From NCBI GenBank assembly GCA_003159055.1, contig PMLH01000564.1, forward strand, positions 1 through 6,829: a DNA stretch of 6,829 bases, given 5' to 3'. Shown in pieces: positions 1-5,844 of this stretch; the stretch's first letter is position 1; every line of letters begins with the position of its first letter. The DNA comes from Myxococcales bacterium (GTDB taxonomy: Bacteria; Myxococcota; Polyangia; Fen-1088). The position numbers and the translations under genes are program-made. The notes beneath the pieces are model-generated. The model worked only from the letters and a program-made list of their open reading frames with translations, searched no databases and was not told the DNA's origin.

Positions 1-267
1 AAAGCCGGCGAGCTCCCCACGCGATTGCTCCCCGTCGTGTGATTTGGTCGACTCAACTTGCAAACTGCACAATCCGATCATCCGGGAGTGCGCCCGTAGC
101 GCGGGCGGCACGCGACCTTCGCACACGACGGGTCCCCTCCCTTACTGCCACCCGCCACCCCTGCGCCTGCTGGACATTGGAGCACGAAGGATGACCAGGA
201 TGTCTTCGTCAGGGCGCGTTGCTGGTGACGACGGCTTCCGTGACCTGCCTGGGAGGAGCGGTGCGGC
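1..267. other. No convincing gene; short noncoding or gene-end segment
   Basis: I see no gene I can support here. Several frames stay open because the DNA is GC-rich, but none has a ribosome site with a plausible protein. In frame 1 the plus strand reads 13 codons (ending LPTRLLPVV) to a TGA at 40-42. This could be the tail of a gene entering from the left, which would make it convergent with the lipoprotein gene ending at 268, but 13 codons are too few to claim it. The segment contains a long-armed inverted repeat (listed separately) and a weak 6-bp stem (ACGAAG 184-189 with CTTCGT 204-209). No T-tract follows either, so no clear terminator for the lipoprotein gene is visible. Confidence 0.5.
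31..132. repeat. 11-bp perfect inverted repeat enclosing a smaller hairpin
   Basis: CCCGTCGTGTG at 31-41 is the exact reverse complement of CACACGACGGG at 122-132, with 80 bases between the arms. Inside lies a second stem, CGCCCG 91-96 with CGGGCG 102-107 (5-base loop), extendable by GTG 88-90 with CAC 109-111 around one bulged base. The nested arrangement could fold into a branched RNA or a cruciform. No T-run follows it on either strand, so it is not a standard terminator. Its role is unknown, and it could be chance in GC-rich DNA. Confidence 0.45.
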
Positions 268-1509
268 CTATGGCCCGAGGTAGTACCAGCGCTTGACCAT
301 GTTGTTGTCGGTGAGGACCATGTCAGAAGCCTTGAAGGTGTAGACGGCCCAGTCACCGTCGATTGTCACGGCCGGATTCCCGGTGATGCCGTCGAGGATG
401 GTACCCCCGTTGACGCTCTTGATTGTGTGCGGGATGCGAAGACTGATTTCTGCGAAGGATTGCGGAACCGCCTGCATGTCGAGGCGCAGCTCACTGGCCA
501 CGTTGTTTGCATCTCCTGAGCAGGCGTAGGGCGTTGGGCAGCCTGTTTGCGCGACACCGTCGACGGTGACCACGGCCATCGGGTTGGAGGCGAGGTCAGC
601 GGCTGTCAGCACTTCGGTGAAGCTGAATTGGATGTATCCCTTGCCACCCTTGTCCGCGACGAACATCTGGCCGACCATCGGGCGGCTGTAGGTGTAGAAG
701 TCCGTATTCTGAGGGGAGGTCAGCCACCCCGAGAGCCCACGCCCCAGGGTGTGACAGTTCACCAGCGTTTGGACCTCGGCCGGGAAGATGGTCACGCGAT
801 ACCAGTGACTGGCTAGCAAGGGCGTGACCGGTGTCAGCGTAATGGTCTCGGCGTAGGCGATGGGATCCCGGGCGGGGTCGCCAATGGCGTAAGGAACCGG
901 CGCGCCGCCCGTCATGTCGGTCAGCACCACGAGGCTGCGGATAACCTCTTCCCCGACGGTGCGGTCAGTGAAAATCGAGCCGAAGCCCTGCGAATAGATC
1001 GAGACGCCCGACCTGAGCTTCAAAGGAAGCGCCGGGTCGCGCGCCGTGGTCAGCGCCTGCGGGTCGGTCAGACCAAAACTGGGATACGTGGCGGAGGCCA
1101 TAAAGGCACATTGCCCGGTGCGTGTCTGGTAGTCGGCCATGTTCACCACATACATGGAGCTCGGCACCGTGATGGTCGCGCCTCCAGTGCCGCTATAGGA
1201 CGTTGCACACGCGAGGTGGCCGCCCAAGCACACGAGCGGATAGAAGCCGTCGGTTCCGCAAGTGCCGCAACCGTAGTTGTCGCGGGCCCAGATCAGAGCC
1301 GAAGGATCGTCGGTGCACGGAACCAGCGGCGCTGCGGCTGCTCCCGGGTCGACGCCCGCCTCTCCGCCCTCGGCCAGTGTTCCCCCGTCATGGCCTTCGC
1401 CCTTCTTCACTGGGCCATCGGACCCATTCTGTCCACATCCAGCGAGGCCGATGAGTGCTGCCAGCGTCGCGCACGCGAGGTTCGTTCCCTTCCGAGTCCT
1501 TCCGCTCAT
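268..1509 (-). CDS. Putative outer-membrane lipoprotein with SbsA-type Ig-like segment
   Basis: A 413-residue exported lipoprotein of unknown function. The N-terminus has a basic n-region (RTRKG), a hydrophobic core and a lipobox LAGC, with C25 the predicted lipidated cysteine. Residue +2 is Gly rather than Asp, which favours the outer membrane. Residues 26-62 are a Gly/Glu/Ala-rich spacer. A cysteine-containing section follows (C65, C81, C84 in a CGTC motif, C94, C101, C134), which suggests disulfides. Residues about 160-245 contain a stretch ending ITLTPVTPLLASHWYRVTI that resembles bacterial SbsA Ig-like (Big_5) domains. A second beta-rich part, about 283-395, has C324 and C330 and may be another Ig-like fold. 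The start is fixed from above: an in-frame TGA lies at 1522-1524, so ATG 1509 is the first available start, although no clear Shine-Dalgarno precedes it. It lies 74 bp behind the permease stop on the same strand, but a hairpin lies between them. The gene is real with good confidence; the function is not recognised. Confidence 0.8.
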   Translation of the reverse strand: MSGRTRKGTNLACATLAALIGLAGCGQNGSDGPVKKGEGHDGGTLAEGGEAGVDPGAAAAPLVPCTDDPSALIWARDNYGCGTCGTDGFYPLVCLGGHLACATSYSGTGGATITVPSSMYVVNMADYQTRTGQCAFMASATYPSFGLTDPQALTTARDPALPLKLRSGVSIYSQGFGSIFTDRTVGEEVIRSLVVLTDMTGGAPVPYAIGDPARDPIAYAETITLTPVTPLLASHWYRVTIFPAEVQTLVNCHTLGRGLSGWLTSPQNTDFYTYSRPMVGQMFVADKGGKGYIQFSFTEVLTAADLASNPMAVVTVDGVAQTGCPTPYACSGDANNVASELRLDMQAVPQSFAEISLRIPHTIKSVNGGTILDGITGNPAVTIDGDWAVYTFKASDMVLTDNNMVKRWYYLGP

Positions 1510-1546
1510 GCTGCTATCATGTCAGGTCTCAGTCGACGGCGCGCAC

Positions 1547-1584
1547 GCCGAGTGTGCAGCCCTGTGTCGGACCGCACACTCGGC
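1547..1584 (-). terminator. 11-bp perfect stem-loop at the permease stop codon
   Basis: GCCGAGTGTGC (1547-1557) pairs perfectly with GCACACTCGGC (1574-1584) around a 16-base loop. The outermost pair uses the first base of the permease stop triplet (1584-1586). The position directly behind the gene suggests 3'-end formation or transcript protection. No U-run follows on the minus strand, so it is not a textbook intrinsic terminator. An operator for the lipoprotein gene starting at 1509 is an alternative. Confidence 0.5.
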
Positions 1585-3683
1585 TACCCAGCCTTCACTG
1601 GCGCCGCACGTGTCTCTGCGCCGAGTCCCACGCGGATGGGCAGCACGGCCATGGGCAGGCCTTTCCAGTGCAGGCGGCGTTCAATCTGGTAGGCGGTCTC
1701 GTTGTGCAGGATGCGCTGCCACCAGGTTTCGCGCTTCCAGATCAGCTTGCCGGCGAAGAACGTGGAGCGAGGGAATTCGGCGGCGAGTGCACTGCAGAGG
1801 GCGGTCGCCTCTTTGACAGCGTCGAGACCGGAGGCCGTGCGGGACGACGCGTTCCAGCCGAGGCCGCGGGCGAGCTTGACGTACTTGTCGAGCGACTCGC
1901 GGGTGCGTTGTTGCAGGCTGTCGATTTCTTCAGCGCCCTTGAAGGTTCCGGAATCGAGGACGGCGACAGAGACGAAGATGACGTTCTTGTAATACCCGGC
2001 GTAGCTGCGCTGGATCGACAGCAGCGAGTGAATGCCGATGCCGCCGTAGCTGCCCACCATCAGAATGGCGGTCGGCGCGCGTGGGTCGGGCTCGCCGCCA
2101 ATGCCATCAATGAGGCCGAGGTCGCCGAGCTCTTCGTCTAACCTGCGAAGCTGTCGAGCGACATTACTATAGTGAAGCTCGATGAATAGGCACAGGACGA
2201 TGATGCCGGTGGTGACGACCAGGGTGACCCACGCGCCTTGCGAGAACTTCTGCACGATGGTGAAGGCGAGAATGCCAAGGCACACGATGAGGGCGACGCC
2301 GTGGAGGGAGAACTGGCGCTTCCAGTGCTGGCGGAGCTTGCTCCGTTGCCACCAGAAGCGCGCCATTCCCAGCTGGGAAAGTGAGAAGGTCACGAACACG
2401 TTGATGGCGTACATCACGACCAGTGTGTCGAGATTGCCGTGGGTGGCGATGAGCAGAACGAGCGCGGCCGAGCCGAGGATGATCACGCCGTTGGCAGTCG
2501 TGAGTCGGTCGGAGAGTGAGGCGAACCGGCGCGGCAGCCACGAGTCGACGGCCATATTGGACATGACTCGCGGTCCGTCGATAAAGCCGGTCTGCGCGGC
2601 GACGAACAGCAGCGCGCCTTCGGACGCCAACACGAGCAGAACGAAGAGCTTGCCGAAGGGGAGTCCGAATAGCTGCCAATTGCCGGCGAAGGCTTCAACC
2701 AAGACGCCGTTGAGGGTCTTGCCTTCGCTGGGCGCGACATCGAAGAGCAGGTAGCAGAGCAGAATGCCGGCGGAGGTGATGGCGAGCGAGAGCGCCATGT
2801 ACACCATGGTCTTCTTGCCGGTATGGACTTTGGGCTCGCGCATGATTTGCAGGCCGTTGGAAACGGCTTCGATGCCGGTGTAGGTACCGCTGCCTCGGGC
2901 GAAGGCGGCGGTGAAAACCATGAACAGACCCCAAACCCCGAGGCTAGAAACGCCTTGATGGAGGCCTGTGGTGACGTCGCTGGCGACGGTGCCGAAGTGG
3001 GTGAAGTGCGACGCGATTCCGCCAAACACCAGAACGGCATGGGTAACCAGGAACACGAGGAAGATGGGGAGCAGGGCGGTGACGGATTCCTTCACGCCGC
3101 GCAGGTTGAGGAGGATAAGGGCGAAGATGGCGGCAATTTCGACGGCCAGCTTGAAGCGATGCAGGCCCAGCGGCAGCATGTTGAAGATGGCGTCGGCGCC
3201 GGAGGCGATGGACACGGAGATGGTAAGGACGTAGTCGACCAGCAGGGCGCTGCCGGATACGACGCCAGCGTGCCGACCGAGCAATTTGGTTGCGACAACG
3301 TAGCCGCCGCCGCCGGAGGGGAAGTGCTCGATGATCTTGCTGTACGAGACAGATAGGATCATGACCGTCACCGCGGTGGCAAGCGCAAGGAAAACGGCCA
3401 GGAAGGTGTAGTTGCCCTGCTCGCGCAAGGCGCGGAAGCATTCGTCGGGGCCGTACGCCGACGAGGAAAGCCCGTCTGCGCCAAGCCCCACCCACGCGAG
3501 AAATGCGATCAGCGAGATGTTGTGAAAGATCTTGGGGTCGCGAAAATTCTTGGGTCGCCCCTGCAGAACGTTCCAGGCGCGTTCCAGAAAGGAAGGCGTG
3601 TCAAGCAGGTTGTACTGACTACTGTCTTCCTCCGCGGGCCCAGGTTCAGATGCGGCGGTGCTGGGACTCGATCGTTCGGCCAT
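1584..3683 (-). CDS. KimA-type APC-superfamily permease, probable potassium importer
   Basis: A 699-residue inner-membrane transporter, most likely a proton-coupled K+ importer of the KimA (YdaO) branch of the APC superfamily. A polar N-terminal extension (1-55) precedes about 12 hydrophobic segments spanning 56-502. The first carries D70-GLSSSA-Y77. The Asp and Tyr spaced seven apart match the KimA region DALSSVAY, whose Asp and Tyr are, as I recall, K+ ligands in the B. subtilis structure. FPSGGGGYVVATKLLG (121-136) matches the third KimA segment. Residues about 505-699 form a soluble domain; 538-573 and 640-685 look like a UspA-like alpha/beta fold, as in KimA C-termini that bind c-di-AMP. 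The protein is about 90 residues longer than B. subtilis KimA. AAGGAG at 3692-3697 sits 8 bases before ATG 3683. The leader carries a c-di-AMP riboswitch, which independently supports the potassium role. An amino-acid permease remains possible because family-wide annotations often say so. Confidence 0.85.
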   Translation of the reverse strand: MAERSSPSTAASEPGPAEEDSSQYNLLDTPSFLERAWNVLQGRPKNFRDPKIFHNISLIAFLAWVGLGADGLSSSAYGPDECFRALREQGNYTFLAVFLALATAVTVMILSVSYSKIIEHFPSGGGGYVVATKLLGRHAGVVSGSALLVDYVLTISVSIASGADAIFNMLPLGLHRFKLAVEIAAIFALILLNLRGVKESVTALLPIFLVFLVTHAVLVFGGIASHFTHFGTVASDVTTGLHQGVSSLGVWGLFMVFTAAFARGSGTYTGIEAVSNGLQIMREPKVHTGKKTMVYMALSLAITSAGILLCYLLFDVAPSEGKTLNGVLVEAFAGNWQLFGLPFGKLFVLLVLASEGALLFVAAQTGFIDGPRVMSNMAVDSWLPRRFASLSDRLTTANGVIILGSAALVLLIATHGNLDTLVVMYAINVFVTFSLSQLGMARFWWQRSKLRQHWKRQFSLHGVALIVCLGILAFTIVQKFSQGAWVTLVVTTGIIVLCLFIELHYSNVARQLRRLDEELGDLGLIDGIGGEPDPRAPTAILMVGSYGGIGIHSLLSIQRSYAGYYKNVIFVSVAVLDSGTFKGAEEIDSLQQRTRESLDKYVKLARGLGWNASSRTASGLDAVKEATALCSALAAEFPRSTFFAGKLIWKRETWWQRILHNETAYQIERRLHWKGLPMAVLPIRVGLGAETRAAPVKAG

Positions 3684-3691
3684 GGAAAATG

Positions 3692-3697
3692 CTCCTT
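3692..3697 (-). promoter_or_regulatory. Shine-Dalgarno of the permease gene
   Basis: On the minus strand AAGGAG lies 8 bases before ATG 3683, which fixes that start. The overlapping AGGAGC (3691-3696) is complementary over six bases to GCTCCT in the riboswitch hairpin loop (3758-3763). The site could therefore be masked by the aptamer region in one folding state. The masking is an inference. Confidence 0.75.
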
Positions 3698-3720
3698 GTG
3701 GGGCCTTGACCTCCGTCTGG

Positions 3721-3832
3721 CCTGCTGCTTACGAGGTTAGCTGTCGGGCTCGGAGGGAGGAGCTCTCCTGCGCTTAGCCCCGCGGCGGGTGCCAGGTGGT
3801 TCCCCCGTTCGGACGCTGTCCGATTCGGCATC
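3721..3832 (-). promoter_or_regulatory. c-di-AMP riboswitch (ydaO-yuaA family)
   Basis: Read 5' to 3' on the minus strand, the leader contains the family's conserved blocks in order. TGCCGAATC (3822-3830) comes first. A P2 hairpin follows, CGGAC (3818-3822) with GTCCG (3810-3814) and a 3-base loop. GGGGGAACC (about 3798-3806) and GGGGCTAAG come next, the latter ending at 3772. Then a GGAG (3765-3768)/CTCC (3752-3755) hairpin, and finally the hallmark CCCGACAGCTAAC (3736-3748), followed by CTCGTAAGC. The same order occurs in known ydaO aptamers such as that of Thermoanaerobacter tengcongensis (compared from memory). The closing P1 helix is weak: TGC (3828-3830) pairs with GCA (3726-3728), with imperfect extension outward. 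Known members respond to c-di-AMP and usually switch off K+ importers and osmolyte or cell-wall genes. It sits directly upstream of the KimA-type permease. About 37 bases remain between aptamer and ATG; no U-run is seen there, so control of translation is more likely than of termination. Confidence 0.88.
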
Positions 3833-3837
3833 CGGGC

Positions 3838-3866
3838 GATCTACGGCCTGCGGTAATCAAAGTCAA
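3838..3866 (-). promoter_or_regulatory. Sigma70-type promoter for riboswitch and permease
   Basis: On the minus strand TTGACT (3861-3866) is followed after exactly 17 bases by TAGATC (3838-3843). Transcription would begin about 6-8 bases on, near 3830-3832. That is the first base of the aptamer's 5' block (GGATGCCGAATC), an independent sign that the promoter is real. The predicted leader is about 150 bases. Confidence 0.65.
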
Positions 3867-3898
3867 GCCGGCGGCCACAGTCGGCCACTTGGATTTGC

Positions 3899-3925
3899 TT
3901 GACTCGGCGAGGGTTCTGGTAGGCT
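3899..3925 (+). promoter_or_regulatory. tpx: Possible promoter for tpx
   Basis: TTGACT (3899-3904) precedes TAGGCT (3920-3925) with a 15-base gap, shorter than ideal. Reading GCTTGA (3897-3902) as the -35 box gives 17 bases. A start near 3932 would leave a very short leader before the ATG at 3947. It diverges from the permease promoter, whose -35 box lies 32 bp away, so the two may share regulatory proteins. No OxyR or similar site was identified. Confidence 0.4.
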
Positions 3926-3946
3926 GTTCACCCAAGGGAGAAGCGC

Positions 3947-4450
3947 ATGGCAACCGTGACACTCAAGGGAAATCCAATCGAAACATCCGGGAAACTTCCG
4001 GAGGTCGGAAGCAAGGCTCCGGATTTCAAATTGGTCGCTGAGGATTTGCAGGACGTCTCACTCGCTGCCTTCGCGGGCAAGCGCAAGATCCTGAACATCG
4101 TGCCGAGCCTCGATACCTCGGTTTGTGCGACGTCGGCACGCAAGTTCAACGAGCGCGTGAAGGAAATCCCCAACTGCGTGGTAGTCATTGTGTCGGCGGA
4201 TCTGCCATTCGCGTCCGAGCGTTTTCGCTCGAACGAGGGGCTGAACGAGATCGTGACTCTGTCGATGATGCGTTCGAAGGACTTCGCGCGCGACTACGGC
4301 GTCCTGTTGACCACCGGTCCGCTCGCAGGCCTGTGCGCGCGCGCAGTGGTGGTGCTGGACGAGACCAACAAGGTGATCCACACGGAGTTGGTGTCCGAGA
4401 TCGCACGCGAGCCGAACTACGACAAAGTGCTGGCCGCGGTGAAGGGCTAG
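3947..4450 (+). CDS. tpx: Thiol peroxidase (Tpx-type peroxiredoxin) lacking the usual resolving cysteine
   Basis: A 167-residue atypical 2-Cys peroxiredoxin of the Tpx family, which reduces hydroperoxides using thioredoxin; E. coli Tpx is 168 residues. AAGGGAG (3934-3940) lies 6 bases before ATG 3947. Family signatures are GNPIETSG near the N-terminus, [10 protein letters not shown] (21-30), and [16 protein letters not shown] with Thr57 and the peroxidatic Cys60. [11 protein letters not shown], the [12 protein letters not shown] block and [16 protein letters not shown] follow, with the active-site Arg132. The oddity is at residue 94. E. coli Tpx has RFCGAEGL with the resolving cysteine (C95), while this protein has RFRSNEGL, Arg in place of Cys (codon CGC). 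The remaining cysteines are C77 and C130; C130 sits two residues before Arg132. The enzyme may work as a 1-Cys peroxidase or use C130 as an alternative resolving residue; both are inferences. No signal peptide is seen: a cytoplasmic or, by homology, periplasm-independent enzyme. It is monocistronic, divergent from the permease. Confidence 0.95.
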   Translation: MATVTLKGNPIETSGKLPEVGSKAPDFKLVAEDLQDVSLAAFAGKRKILNIVPSLDTSVCATSARKFNERVKEIPNCVVVIVSADLPFASERFRSNEGLNEIVTLSMMRSKDFARDYGVLLTTGPLAGLCARAVVVLDETNKVIHTELVSEIAREPNYDKVLAAVKG

Positions 4451-4458
4451 CGCGCGGA

Positions 4459-4498
4459 CAGCCAAGGTCAGCCCGGCTGCGTGACCGGACGGTCACGC
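4459..4498. terminator. Stem-loops between convergent tpx and phosphoesterase genes
   Basis: Only 42 bp separate the two stop codons. GCGTGACC (4479-4486) pairs perfectly with GGTCACGC (4491-4498) around a GGAC loop; this stem takes in the phosphoesterase stop triplet (4493-4495). A weaker stem, CAGCC (4459-4463) with GGCTG (4475-4479), overlaps its edge. Being palindromic, the structure would form in both transcripts. No T-run follows on either strand, so termination may need other factors. Confidence 0.5.
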
Positions 4499-5821
4499 GC
4501 CCGCAGTCTTCGGCTTGTCGGCGACGACGCCGCGGAACAGTCGGGCGATGTCGGTGATTGCGGGCGTGGTGGCGGCTCCCGAGGAGGCGGCGGGGGCGGG
4601 CGGAATCTCGGGGACATCGGCGCGGGGCTGGGCTCGTGTGAGGACGTTGCTGAGCGAGAGAACGCGGTTGTTTTTCCGCGGGAGCGCATCGCCGAAGAAC
4701 GACAGGTCCTGGGGATCGCCAAAGCGATCGACCATCAGTTGCAGAATCGACGTATGGTCGACGAGTCCGTGGAACGCGCTGCCGGATTCCACCAGCGGGG
4801 AAATCACCAGGCCGGGAACGCGAACGCCCAGGGTGCTAAAGGGGCTCTGGTCGACCCAGATGTTGCCACTTGGTGCCTTGTACTTCATGCCCGGCGGTGC
4901 GACGTGGTCGAAGAAGCCGCCGTGCTCGTCGTAGCAGATGATGAGCATCGTGCGCGCCCATTTGGCAGGATTCGAGGTCAGGGCAAGGTACACGCGTCGG
5001 AGGAAATCCTCGCCGTAGGCGAGCGGCAGCGGCGGATGGTTGCAGTTGCCGTGCAAGCCGATTGCAATGGCAAAGTCGTTGAAGAACGGTTCGCAGTAGA
5101 TCACGCTCGGGGCGGGGGATCCACTCTGCCAATGGGCCTGCAGCGAATCCAGGACATGGGCGTTCTGGGTCACGTGCTTCCATTGCGACTTCATCAACAG
5201 AAGCCCCGACGGCGGCCCCACGTCGGAGATCTCTTTCGCATCCACGTAAATCTCGAAGGACTTGCCCTTGCTTTCAAGCCAATCGAATACCGTGGGCTGA
5301 TCGGGCAGCAGATGAAAGGGAGGCTTGATGACGGAGGTCGAATCGATGAGAGAGGTGCCACCGATCGCCATCAGCCGATTGGGCCACGTGTCGTCCGGCA
5401 AGGAGGCAAACCAGCGGTCGCACACCGCGTAGTTCCTGGCCAGCGCGGCGGTCACGGGAATAACCTCGGGGCTGCAGAAGCGCATCGGCACGGGGCTCCG
5501 ATCCACGCTTTGCGAGGAGAAGTAGGCCTTGATGAAGCCGTTCATCGCTCCACCGGCGAGTTGCGTGGCCACTTGGCTGCGGGCGTGCGGCAGGTCGCAG
5601 GGCAAATACCCGTCAGGGGTCGCGGTCGGGGCGTACAAGTTCCCCTGGTCGTCCGCGTTGTCCCAGTCGAACGCATCGCTATGCTGGTGAAGCCCGTCGA
5701 TATCGGTTCGGGCGTCGAAGGATTCGTGGCTGAGAAACCCAAGCAAGTGATCGAAGGAGCGATTCTCCATCATCACGACGACGATCGTGTCTACCAGCGA
5801 GCGCATATCGATTGCGGGCAT
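4493..5821 (-). CDS. Phosphoesterase of the phospholipase C/acid phosphatase AcpA family
   Basis: A 442-residue metal-dependent phosphoesterase of the family that includes bacterial phospholipases C and AcpA (Pfam phosphoesterase, alkaline-phosphatase fold). Motifs, numbered from ATG 5821, are MMENRSFDHLLGF (17-29) with metal-binding E19 and N20, and DRWFASLPDDTWPNR with the likely nucleophile T145. YDEHGGFFDHVAPP follows, with D298, E299, D305 and H306 at the metal site. GVRVPGLVISPLV (332-344) and DHTSILQLM (355-363) complete the set. A Pro/Ala-rich linker (404-421) precedes the C-terminal tail. An upstream ATG at 5932 is in frame but would overlap the preceding gene by 88 bp, and its extra residues are Arg-rich and unlike the family. 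ATG 5821 follows a strong AAGGAGG and the domain begins at once. No signal peptide is seen with this start, unusual for enzymes often exported. It lies 23 bp behind the lipoprotein gene, so the two are probably co-transcribed. Substrate (phospholipid or other phosphoester) is not determinable. Confidence 0.9.
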   Translation of the reverse strand: MPAIDMRSLVDTIVVVMMENRSFDHLLGFLSHESFDARTDIDGLHQHSDAFDWDNADDQGNLYAPTATPDGYLPCDLPHARSQVATQLAGGAMNGFIKAYFSSQSVDRSPVPMRFCSPEVIPVTAALARNYAVCDRWFASLPDDTWPNRLMAIGGTSLIDSTSVIKPPFHLLPDQPTVFDWLESKGKSFEIYVDAKEISDVGPPSGLLLMKSQWKHVTQNAHVLDSLQAHWQSGSPAPSVIYCEPFFNDFAIAIGLHGNCNHPPLPLAYGEDFLRRVYLALTSNPAKWARTMLIICYDEHGGFFDHVAPPGMKYKAPSGNIWVDQSPFSTLGVRVPGLVISPLVESGSAFHGLVDHTSILQLMVDRFGDPQDLSFFGDALPRKNNRVLSLSNVLTRAQPRADVPEIPPAPAASSGAATTPAITDIARLFRGVVADKPKTAGA

Positions 5822-5825
5822 GTTG

Positions 5826-5832
5826 CCTCCTT
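5826..5832 (-). promoter_or_regulatory. Shine-Dalgarno fixing the phosphoesterase start
   Basis: AAGGAGG on the minus strand ends 4 bases before ATG 5821. It lies in the 23-bp gap after the upstream gene's stop (5845-5847). It argues against the longer start at 5932, and against the ATG at 5854, which lies inside the upstream gene. Confidence 0.8.
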
Positions 5833-5844
5833 GATCAGACTGGA

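Noticed and set aside
1..42. End of a plus-strand gene (13 codons to TGA 40-42)
   Set aside because: It is too short to show coding character or homology. It is mentioned only as a possibility.
31..132. Integron attC recombination site
   Set aside because: The length fits, but the required GTTRRRY and RYYYAAC core sites are absent at the ends and there is no integron context.
1455..2141. Plus-strand open frame across the permease 3' end
   Set aside because: It is antisense to the conserved permease, has no recognisable domain or ribosome site, and is typical of shadow frames in GC-rich DNA.
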